In this document: piece after piece, positions 1 to 5,127 of the stretch | How positions within the stretch are numbered: the stretch's first letter is position 1 | Layout of the letters: the number at the start of each line of letters is the position of its first letter | Assembly (NCBI GenBank): GCA_025355115.1 | Contig: JANXLO010000361.1 | Span: forward strand, 1 to 5,300 | Origin: Chthonomonadaceae bacterium | GTDB taxonomy: Bacteria; Armatimonadota; Chthonomonadetes; Chthonomonadales; Chthonomonadaceae | Length of the DNA: 5,300 bases | Direction of reading: 5' to 3' | The notes under the pieces: model-generated | The model's input: only the letters and a program-made list of their open reading frames with translations | What the model was told of the DNA's origin: nothing | The model's database searches: none | Made by a program: the position numbers and the translations under genes

Positions 1-1
1 C

Positions 2-1060
2 CTGCCGGACTTCCAGATCAAAGTCGATCCGCAGCGGGCGCAGGAGGTGGGGCTGTCGCCGGAGAGCATCTCCGAGCAGGCTTACTACGCTCTGAGCGGC
101 GGCCTGACCAATGAGTTCTACCGCCTGCCCAACCTCAGGCAGAACACAATTCAGGTGCGCTACGAGGAGCGGGACAGGATGACCGGACAGGATCTCGAGA
201 ACCTGATCCTGACGTCGCCGACGGGCGGCCAGATAGCCCTCAAATCCGTCGCAAAGGTGGAGCACGACATCGCCCCGTCTGTCATAGAGCACGATGGGCT
301 GAAGCGGGTGATGGGAGTGAACGGCTACTACAGGATAGGCAGCCTGCCTTCGATGGATGTAGTCATGAACCTGGTCGCAAACGCATATCAGGGCAACCCG
401 AAACTCGGCGTCAAGCCGGTCAACTTTCCCCCCGGCTACGGGATGGAGGTGCTGGGGGACATGAAGGAGATGATGTCTTCCTTCCGCCGAATGATGGCGG
501 GCCTTGTCGTCGCTCTGGCGTTGATGTACCTGATTCTCGTCGTGCAGTTCCGCAGCTTTTTGCAGCCGCTTCAGATGATCGCGAGCCTGCCTCTGGAGCT
601 GGCCGGCGTATTCACAGCCCTCTGGCTGGCGCATCAGTCCTTCTCGACCGTCTCTCTTCTGGGAATCATCGTCCTCACCGGGATGGACATAACCACCGCG
701 GTACTGCTCATTGATATGATTATGAAGACCCGCGACCGGGGAGTGCCGCGCGATGAAGCCATAGCGACCGCCTGCCCGCAGCGTCTTCGCCCTATCCTGA
801 TGACGGCAGGCATAACCCTAATCACCATGCTCCCGGTGGCTCTCGCGCCCAAGACCGGCCTGGATGCCTACCAGCCGCTGGCGACGGCAGTGGTCGGTGG
901 GCTGCTCGTGGGGACAGTGCTCAGCCTGTTCGACATCCCAATCATGCACACCTATGTCGACGACATGACTCGGTGGCTAAACAAAACCTTTCGAAATCGT
1001 GATTGGAACTGGCCTGTGACCGACCCGGAGCCGATTGTCGAGGCTGCGAACCTTGAGTAG
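2..1060 (+). CDS. RND-family efflux permease, C-terminal part (5' end outside window)
   Basis: The frame is open from base 2 to the TAG at 1058-1060, giving 352 residues, so about a third of a typical RND permease of about 1,000-1,050 residues. The visible part starts in the second periplasmic porter region (LPDFQIKVDPQRAQEVGLS, a stretch typical of AcrB/CusA-type proteins). The last five membrane helices follow: TM8 at about 494-550, TM9 at 575-630, TM10 at 640-715, TM11 at 790-850 and TM12 at 880-950. The RLRPILMT motif before TM11 is a family hallmark. These inner-membrane proteins drive proton-coupled export, usually with an adaptor and an outer-membrane channel. The TM4 acidic residues that would help separate drug from metal exporters lie outside the window, so the substrate is not assignable. 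TM10 reads GMDITTAVLLID, with Thr at the position of the AcrB proton-relay Lys and an Asp two residues earlier. The GTG at 47 is internal, not a start. The gene converges on the ars operon, 37 nt away. Confidence 0.93.
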   Translation: MPDFQIKVDPQRAQEVGLSPESISEQAYYALSGGLTNEFYRLPNLRQNTIQVRYEERDRMTGQDLENLILTSPTGGQIALKSVAKVEHDIAPSVIEHDGLKRVMGVNGYYRIGSLPSMDVVMNLVANAYQGNPKLGVKPVNFPPGYGMEVLGDMKEMMSSFRRMMAGLVVALALMYLILVVQFRSFLQPLQMIASLPLELAGVFTALWLAHQSFSTVSLLGIIVLTGMDITTAVLLIDMIMKTRDRGVPRDEAIATACPQRLRPILMTAGITLITMLPVALAPKTGLDAYQPLATAVVGGLLVGTVLSLFDIPIMHTYVDDMTRWLNKTFRNRDWNWPVTDPEPIVEAANLE

Positions 1061-1097
1061 GAGGAGGGTCAACTTTGAGGACAATGATTGAACTGGA

Positions 1098-1796
1098 TTA
1101 CTGCTGAGGCAAGACGTCGAGATCGGCAGGAGCGTGCTGAGCGTGGGCCGGGCTGTCCCGAATCGTCTCGAAGAGTCGAGCGGCGAAAACTGCGCCAACG
1201 ATTGGCCCCGCGAAATAGAGCCAGCAGAGATGCAGGGCCGTGCCCCCGGCGAAGAGAGCAGGGCCGAAGCTCCTCGCAGGATTCATCGAGCCTCCGGACA
1301 CCGGGCCGCCGATAAGCACGTCGAGCACTACGGTCAGGCCAATGGCAAGGCCGGGCACGGTTCCGTTGACTCGCCGGTCGGTCGCGACGGCGATGATGAC
1401 GAGCATGAGAAAGAACGTCAGGAGTGTCTCCATACCCAGCGCGACCCCGAGGTTATGGCTTCCGGGCACATGAACTCCGTGGCCACCTCCTAACAGCAGA
1501 GCGCAGACGCCCGCGCCAGAGATGGCACCCGTGAACTGGGCCAGCCAGTAGGGAAGGACGTAGCGCCAGGGAAATCGCCCCGCGACCGCGAAGCCAACCG
1601 TCACCGCCGGATTGAAGTGCGCCGCGCTGACCGGGCCGAGCGCATAGATCATCGCCATGACAGCGAGGCCAGAGACCCACGCTGCTGCCATCAAGCTGGC
1701 GTCACCGCCTGGCATCCTTCCCGTTGCTGCCAGGGCGACGGGCGCGAAGACAATGCCGAAGGTGCCGACGAACTCTGCAAGATATCGTCGCCTCAT
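1098..1796 (-). CDS. Aquaporin/MIP-family channel, AqpS-like, likely arsenite exit channel
   Basis: This is a 232-residue membrane protein of normal MIP-family length. It has six membrane helices (about 4-24, 35-53, 80-102, 118-137, 148-165, 188-210) and both signature half-helix motifs: HFNPAVT with NPA at 62-64, and SMNPARSFGP with NPA at 172-174 and the filter Arg at 175. Aligned by hand to E. coli AqpZ, the selectivity-filter positions Phe43, His174, Thr183 and Arg189 become Ser42, Val160, Gly169 and Arg175. That implies a wider and less polar pore than a water-only channel. It is the last gene of the ars operon. Its ATG overlaps the arsC stop as ATGA, which suggests translational coupling. 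In Sinorhizobium meliloti an aquaporin (AqpS) in the same setting replaces the ArsB pump and lets arsenite made by ArsC leave the cell. The same role here is inferred from context and pore residues. A general glycerol or solute channel is the alternative. No terminator is visible after the TAA stop. Confidence 0.93.
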   Translation of the reverse strand: MRRRYLAEFVGTFGIVFAPVALAATGRMPGGDASLMAAAWVSGLAVMAMIYALGPVSAAHFNPAVTVGFAVAGRFPWRYVLPYWLAQFTGAISGAGVCALLLGGGHGVHVPGSHNLGVALGMETLLTFFLMLVIIAVATDRRVNGTVPGLAIGLTVVLDVLIGGPVSGGSMNPARSFGPALFAGGTALHLCWLYFAGPIVGAVFAARLFETIRDSPAHAQHAPADLDVLPQQ

Positions 1797-2215
1797 TCGG
1801 CCGCCTTTTCCGTAGCGTAGATCGCGAGCAGGGCCTTGACTCGCGTCTTGATTTGGTCTCGAATTCTCCTCACTGTCTCTATGGGTTGACCTGCTGGATC
1901 GTCAAGTCCCCAGTCCTCAGAGATGAAGATGCGCGCGGGACAGGCGTTCGCGTCTACTCCGCAGCCCATAGAGATGATCCGATCCGCGCTGTCTGCAAGC
2001 TCCTGCATCAGCTGTTTTGGCTTCTGTCCCTCCATCGAGATGCCCTCCTCCTGCATGACCGCGATTGCGGTTGGGTTAATCTGTGTCCCGACGACGGTTC
2101 CCGCCGAGAGGGCACGGACATCGATCCCGCGTTCGTCGGCCAGTTTGTTGGTGAAGGCCTCGGCCATCTGCGACCGACCGGCATTATGGACGCACACATA
2201 GAGAACTGTTTTCAT
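1793..2215 (-). CDS. arsC: Arsenate reductase ArsC, low-molecular-weight phosphatase fold, thioredoxin-type
   Basis: This 140-residue cytoplasmic enzyme reduces arsenate to arsenite. The N-terminal P-loop is the CX5R signature of low-molecular-weight tyrosine phosphatases (CVHNAGRSQMAEA, nucleophile Cys8, Arg14). Two more cysteines, Cys85 and Cys92 in MGCGVDANACP, match the Cys82/Cys89 relay pair of Staphylococcus pI258 ArsC. The Asp-Pro loop appears as EDWGLDDPAG (residues 100-109), which supplies the general acid. The three-cysteine layout implies an intramolecular disulfide cascade recharged by thioredoxin. It is not the glutaredoxin type, and not the mycothiol type, which lacks the relay pair. 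The ATG at 2215 is preceded by AGGA four bases upstream, with GGAG further up. The gene starts 20 nt after the DUF6428-like gene and its stop overlaps the channel gene start. Product identity is firm; the electron donor is inferred from the cysteines. Confidence 0.97.
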   Translation of the reverse strand: MKTVLYVCVHNAGRSQMAEAFTNKLADERGIDVRALSAGTVVGTQINPTAIAVMQEEGISMEGQKPKQLMQELADSADRIISMGCGVDANACPARIFISEDWGLDDPAGQPIETVRRIRDQIKTRVKALLAIYATEKAAE

Positions 2216-2235
2216 GGGTTCCTCACTCCGTCACG

Positions 2236-2763
2236 TCAGCAACAGGATGGTCCGCAACAGCCCTTGACGCCCTGCACCGTTTGCTGAGCTGAAGGCAGGC
2301 AGAGCTCACGTGCGAGACAGTCGGTGTGCTTGTTCCCAAGATTGAAGACGACCTCGTCTTCTGTGACCTCGTGACTGACGACCGGGTATTGCGAGATCGT
2401 CGTGTCTTCGTATTCGAACTCGATGTCAAGATCGCGGCCTTCAGGCAACACCTTGCCGGAAAGATTCAGAACATCGGCCATCTTGCCTGCCTGCAGGCGG
2501 TGTTCGGTGTCTGGCCCCAGCCACACTTGAAGCTGACACGTTTCGGTGGTGTGCAGTTTTCCGCCGCAGTCGATGAATCGCTTCTGGACATGCGCGACCT
2601 CGGTGATGTGGAAGGCGACCGGCACCGCGTTTTTGTCTGGAAGCACAAGCCGAAACTGCTTTTCGCGATGCGCCTCCAATAGTCCCCTGAAGGCGTTCAG
2701 CTTAAGTGCACCGCCTGCAAAAGTCTCAATATCCCTCTCCATGAACTGAATTGCCTCTGCCAT
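2236..2763 (-). CDS. DUF6428-like protein with cysteine-rich C-terminal tail, ars-operon accessory
   Basis: This is a 175-residue soluble protein with no signal peptide or membrane segment. From memory it resembles the family labelled DUF6428, seen beside arsR and arsC in other bacteria; no function is known to me. Recognisable blocks are FHITEVAHVQKRFIDCGG (residues 51-68), CQLQVWL (76-82), EHRLQ (87-91), an acidic segment FEYEDTTISQYPV (116-128) and KHTDCLARELC (145-155). It has eight cysteines (66, 76, 149, 155, 169, 170, 174, 175) and ends in GCCGPSCC. The conserved His and Cys residues and the paired-cysteine tail suggest soft-metal or As(III) binding; this is inference. The frame is open upstream to an ATG at 2862, but that would overlap arsR. 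The ATG at 2769 lies only two bases from the GGAG at 2774-2771, whereas the ATG at 2763 sits at the ideal 7-nt spacing, so 2763 is chosen. It lies 19 nt after arsR and 20 nt before arsC, in the same transcript. Confidence 0.85.
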   Translation of the reverse strand: MAEAIQFMERDIETFAGGALKLNAFRGLLEAHREKQFRLVLPDKNAVPVAFHITEVAHVQKRFIDCGGKLHTTETCQLQVWLGPDTEHRLQAGKMADVLNLSGKVLPEGRDLDIEFEYEDTTISQYPVVSHEVTEDEVVFNLGNKHTDCLARELCLPSAQQTVQGVKGCCGPSCC

Positions 2764-2774
2764 CGTCATTCTCC
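2764..2774 (-). promoter_or_regulatory. Ribosome binding site that sets the DUF6428-like start
   Basis: On the minus strand GGAG (2774-2771) is followed by seven bases and then ATG at 2763. A second in-frame ATG at 2769 lies inside that spacer, too close to the GGAG to be used efficiently. The site therefore favours the shorter protein, which does not overlap arsR. Confidence 0.7.
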
Positions 2775-2782
2775 ATTTTCCG

Positions 2783-3136
2783 TCAGCAACATTCGCTGCC
2801 CGTGGCACCCGCTGGCTTAGATAGATACTCGTTGAGCGCATCGAGAGCTTCCACTTTGACACCGCAAATCATATTCTTGCCCCGCCGCTCCACCGTGATC
2901 AGTCCGGCTAGCCGCAGCTCTTTCAGATGGTGTGATATCGTCGAGGTGATGCCATCAGCGCCGGTGACGCGGCAGCAGACCTCTCCAACAGTAGGCCCGG
3001 TGACCGTTCGCACTTCGCCGCTCTCCTCCACCGCCACTGGCTGACAGCAGGAGCGAAGGAACTCGAAGATTCGCAGACGGGTTGGGTCTCCCAGAGCACG
3101 GAACATCGTCGCCAGATCGTATTCAATCTCGCTCAT
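2783..3136 (-). CDS. arsR: ArsR/SmtB-family arsenic-responsive transcriptional repressor
   Basis: With the start at 3136 this is a 117-residue winged-helix repressor, the usual size for the family. LATMFRALGDPTRLRIFEFL (8-27) is the typical first helix pair, TSTISHHLKELRLAGLI (64-80) is the recognition helix region, and VERRGKN (82-88) is the wing. Cysteines lie at 30-31, 54-55, 91 and 116-117. By hand alignment, Cys54 falls at the position of E. coli ArsR Cys34, but the classic ELCVCDLC motif is replaced by GEVCCRV. As(III) or Sb(III) binding to cysteine pairs should release the operator. The frame extends to an ATG at 3193, but that codon lies between the -35 and -10 boxes of the promoter, so the ATG at 3136 is chosen; it has AGGA nine bases upstream. 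It is the first gene of the operon and probably autoregulated through the inverted repeat at 3152-3171. Which thiols form the site is unknown. Confidence 0.93.
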   Translation of the reverse strand: MSEIEYDLATMFRALGDPTRLRIFEFLRSCCQPVAVEESGEVRTVTGPTVGEVCCRVTGADGITSTISHHLKELRLAGLITVERRGKNMICGVKVEALDALNEYLSKPAGATGSECC

Positions 3137-3151
3137 GGTTTGAATTCCTAT

Positions 3152-3171
3152 ATTTCGAGAAGTATCGAAAT
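3152..3171. promoter_or_regulatory. Probable ArsR operator (perfect inverted repeat at the transcription start)
   Basis: ATTTCGA (3152-3158) and TCGAAAT (3165-3171) form a perfect 7-bp inverted repeat around a 6-bp spacer. It abuts the -10 box and covers the predicted start site of the ars transcript. A dimeric ArsR/SmtB repressor bound there would block the promoter. The symmetry is read directly from the sequence; binding by this ArsR is inferred. Confidence 0.72.
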
Positions 3172-3172
3172 G

Positions 3173-3201
3173 ATTATATCTCAAATGAGCCATTTTGTCA
3201 A
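3173..3201 (-). promoter_or_regulatory. Consensus sigma70-type promoter of the ars operon
   Basis: On the minus strand TTGACA (3201-3196) and TATAAT (3178-3173) both match the housekeeping consensus exactly and are separated by 17 bp, the optimal spacing. Transcription should begin near 3166, leaving a leader of about 30 nt before the arsR ATG at 3136. A promoter this strong fits tight repression by ArsR when arsenic is absent. Confidence 0.88.
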
Positions 3202-3210
3202 TTATTGAGA
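3179..3210. repeat. Second, wider inverted repeat spanning the ars -35 box
   Basis: TCTCAA (3179-3184) and TTGAGA (3205-3210) are exact inverted copies flanking the -35 hexamer and most of the spacer, with 20 bp between the arms. It may be an auxiliary operator half-site pair or chance symmetry in AT-rich DNA. It differs in sequence from the 3152-3171 repeat. Confidence 0.3.
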
Positions 3211-3300
3211 TTCAGCGTAGCGTGCATGAGCGCTGAACGCAGCGGAGAGCATGTGAGTTTGCCGACATCGTGGAACGAATGAGCGGGAAGACCATGAATA

Positions 3301-3332
3301 TTGAGAGTTACGCGGAACTCAGCGGGTATAAT
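3301..3332 (+). promoter_or_regulatory. Possible promoter of the TPR-protein gene
   Basis: A perfect TATAAT lies at 3327-3332, 82 nt before the TPR gene start. The best -35-like hexamer, TTGAGA at 3301-3306, is 20 bp upstream, which is longer than optimal, and no extended -10 TG is present. The -10 call is reasonable; the -35 is weak. The region between the divergent genes (3137-3413) otherwise holds only the ars promoter and operator, two very short open frames and the leader hairpin. Confidence 0.4.
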
Positions 3333-3373
3333 GACGCTACCTACTTCTTGATGCTGTTGCACCCTCCACCGCA

Positions 3374-3391
3374 GCGAGCCTGGAAGCTCGC
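3374..3391 (+). other. Leader hairpin upstream of the TPR gene
   Basis: GCGAGC (3374-3379) and GCTCGC (3386-3391) form a perfect 6-bp GC-rich stem with a 6-nt loop. It is followed by CTGATTTTG and then the GAGGAG ribosome site at 3400-3405. It could stabilise the leader mRNA, tune translation, or act as a weak attenuator. The T-run is too short for a confident terminator. Confidence 0.4.
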
Positions 3392-3413
3392 CTGATTTTG
3401 AGGAGAAAATAAG

Positions 3414-4994
3414 ATGAATCGTGCCTACCGAAAACTTTCACTTCGCTCAGTCGCCCTTACTCTTTCGCTGAGTGCCGCCTGCGTCGGAGCCGGGATAAGC
3501 GCTCATGCGGACGACACTAAGGAGCATTTCGACAAGGCGGTCGCGCTCTACAAGGAGAAGAAGAGTGAAGCCGCATTGGCGGAGTTCACTGCGGCCCGTC
3601 AGGCCTTCGTCGCGGCGCATAAGGACGCGGCCGAGGATCCGAACATACTGTTTTGGATCGGGTTCATGAACCTTCAGATGCAGCACTACGCAGATGCGGT
3701 AGAGCCTCTAGAGCAAGCCATCCAACTAAGCCCGAAGTCGGCGGATGCGCATCTGAATTTGGGCAATGTCTACGATGGCCTGAAGCGCTATGACGACGCC
3801 GTGCGCGAGTTCAAGAAGGTCACCGATCTCCAGCCTGCAAGCGCGTCTGCCGTCAAGCAAGCAGACCCCTGGTACAACCTCGGGAGCGTCTACTACAAGC
3901 AGAATCGAATGCCTGAGTCCATCGCCGCCTATCAAAAAGCCGCTCTCCTCAACCCGAAGGATCCTTACATTCTCGACGGCCTGGGGTTTGTGCTTCTAGA
4001 GACAGGGGACACGCGCGGCGCTATTTCAGCCTACGAGAAGGCAACGAAAATCCAGACCGACAACGCAGGGTTTCAGTTCAATCTTGGCCTGGCATGGCTG
4101 AATCAAGCAAAGAAGAGCATCACGAAAGCCGCGGCTGACAATGCTCGAACGAATGCTCTAGCGCCGCTCGGTCGAGCAGTCCAGTATGCGCCCTCCAGCT
4201 ATCAGGATCACGAAACTTACGGGGAGACGCTGTACGACCTTGGGCGGGACAGCGAGGCGATCGTGCAGTTTGAGAAGGCTGCGCAACTCGATCCCAAACA
4301 GTATAATCCCGCCTACAATGCGGGGCTGGCCTACAGCCAAAGCAACCAGATGGCAAAGGCGACTGAGGCGTTTCGAAAAGCACTGGAACTGAAGCCGGAG
4401 AACTCTGCTGCGCTGCATGGCCTGGCCCTTGCGCAATCGAAGTCGAACATGTACGACGAGGCGGCAAAGACCTATGCCCATATCACCGAGCTTACCCCCG
4501 ATGACCAGACCGCCTGGATAAATCTCGCCTACTGCTTGCGGGCGAAGGGCGACACTGAAGCGGAAGTCAACGCTCTGGAGGAGGCGCTGAAGCACGGCAC
4601 GGACCCCGTCAAGACCGCAATGGTGCGCCGCTCGTTGGCCACCTACTTCTACAAAAAAGGCGATCCGGCGAGCATCACTCGTTCTCAGGACGAGTTCGAG
4701 CACTCGCTGAAGGATGCGCCCGACAACCCTGAAGCCCTCAATGGCCTCGGCCTGCTTTACCAGAAACAGAAAAAGTACGATGATGCCATCCGCTCGTTCA
4801 AGCAGGCAGTCGCCGTAAAGCCGAATTTCGACGACGCCTACAACAATCTAGGCGTTGCCTACGAGGCAAAAAAGGATCCGGCCAACGCAAAGTTAAGCTA
4901 TCGCAAAGCCCTTCAGATTAATCCGAAAAACGCATTAGCGCAGAAGAACCTGGAGCGCTTCGACAAGCCCGCCAATCCCGTCCCGCATACTTAA
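3414..4994 (+). CDS. Exported tetratricopeptide-repeat (TPR) protein, function unknown
   Basis: This 526-residue protein begins with a Sec signal peptide: basic MNRAYRKLSLR, a hydrophobic core at about 12-29, and an AHA motif at 30-32 with cleavage predicted before Asp33. A Cys at 23 follows SAA, but the -3 position is Ser, so a lipoprotein is less likely. The mature part is about a dozen TPR units of about 34 residues, roughly at 77-110, 111-144, 152-184, 185-218, 264-297, 298-331, 332-365, 366-399, 402-438, 439-473 and 474-507. A degenerate, longer Lys/Ala-rich unit lies at 219-263, and a partial helical pair at 36-70. Typical TPR consensus is clear, for example DAYNNLGVAYEAKKDPANAK. TPR solenoids bind other proteins, so a periplasmic scaffold role is plausible, but no catalytic domain or partner is visible. 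A strong GAGGAG site lies 8 nt before the ATG. It is divergent from the ars operon and need not be related to arsenic. Confidence 0.93.
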   Translation: MNRAYRKLSLRSVALTLSLSAACVGAGISAHADDTKEHFDKAVALYKEKKSEAALAEFTAARQAFVAAHKDAAEDPNILFWIGFMNLQMQHYADAVEPLEQAIQLSPKSADAHLNLGNVYDGLKRYDDAVREFKKVTDLQPASASAVKQADPWYNLGSVYYKQNRMPESIAAYQKAALLNPKDPYILDGLGFVLLETGDTRGAISAYEKATKIQTDNAGFQFNLGLAWLNQAKKSITKAAADNARTNALAPLGRAVQYAPSSYQDHETYGETLYDLGRDSEAIVQFEKAAQLDPKQYNPAYNAGLAYSQSNQMAKATEAFRKALELKPENSAALHGLALAQSKSNMYDEAAKTYAHITELTPDDQTAWINLAYCLRAKGDTEAEVNALEEALKHGTDPVKTAMVRRSLATYFYKKGDPASITRSQDEFEHSLKDAPDNPEALNGLGLLYQKQKKYDDAIRSFKQAVAVKPNFDDAYNNLGVAYEAKKDPANAKLSYRKALQINPKNALAQKNLERFDKPANPVPHT

Positions 4995-5008
4995 GGCCCA
5001 TCCTAATA

Positions 5009-5031
5009 AGCTGCTCAAGTGAGCGGCAGCT
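5009..5031 (+). other. Hairpin just after the TPR gene
   Basis: AGCTGC (5009-5014) and GCAGCT (5026-5031) pair perfectly, and inner TC/GA pairing is possible across a bulge. It starts 15 nt after the TPR stop. No T-run follows directly, so by itself it looks more like an mRNA 3' stabiliser or part of a composite terminator. Confidence 0.4.
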
Positions 5032-5043
5032 ATGCAGGCATTT

Positions 5044-5094
5044 CCGTCTGTAAGACGTTCGCTTGTTAGTGACGGGGGTTTTTTTAACCTCCGG
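5044..5094 (+). terminator. Probable terminator region between the TPR gene and purE
   Basis: A G5 run then seven T residues (5074-5085) follow a possible stem of CCGTC (5044-5048) with GACGG (5071-5075). A small competing hairpin, CGTCT-GTA-AGACG, lies at 5045-5057. The T-tract can also be caught in an alternative hairpin, CGGGGGTT (5073-5080) with AACCTCCG (5086-5093), containing one G-U pair. The arrangement suggests intrinsic termination after the TPR gene, but the stem with its 22-nt loop is not textbook. The 133-nt gap before purE contains no gene. Confidence 0.45.
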
Positions 5095-5116
5095 ATGCTT
5101 GACTCTTAGTTGAAAT

Positions 5117-5127
5117 GGAGTGGCCCG
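5117..5127 (+). promoter_or_regulatory. Ribosome binding site that selects a TTG start for purE
   Basis: GGAG (5117-5120) is followed by seven bases and then TTG at 5128. The other in-frame candidates are poorer: TTG at 5110 has no purine-rich site upstream, and GTG at 5152 and ATG at 5158 lie inside the conserved first strand and nucleotide-binding loop of the protein. Confidence 0.65.

Noticed and set aside
634..852. 72-codon minus-strand open frame inside the RND gene
   Set aside because: It is antisense to conserved RND membrane helices and the protein has no recognisable pattern; it is a shadow of the GC-biased codons.
1061..1097. Bidirectional terminator between the convergent RND and aquaporin genes
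   Set aside because: No stable stem with a T-run is visible on either strand in these 37 bases.
1088..1493. Plus-strand open frames opposite the aquaporin gene (1088-1315, 1134-1493)
   Set aside because: The minus strand carries both NPA motifs in a full-length channel. The plus-strand translations are Arg/Glu-rich and low in hydrophobic order.
1724..2287. 187-codon plus-strand open frame opposite arsC
   Set aside because: It is long, but fully antisense to arsC, which has intact catalytic motifs; no recognisable family.
2764..2862. Extension of the DUF6428-like protein to the upstream ATG at 2862 (208 residues)
   Set aside because: It would overlap the arsR coding end by about 80 nt and lacks a better ribosome site than the GGAG that serves ATG 2763.
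3137..3193. Longer ArsR starting at ATG 3193
   Set aside because: That codon lies between the -35 and -10 boxes, upstream of the expected transcript start; the extra residues do not look like the family N-terminus.
4158..4703. 181-codon minus-strand open frame inside the TPR gene
   Set aside because: It is antisense to a continuous series of TPR repeats with clear consensus; no support of its own.
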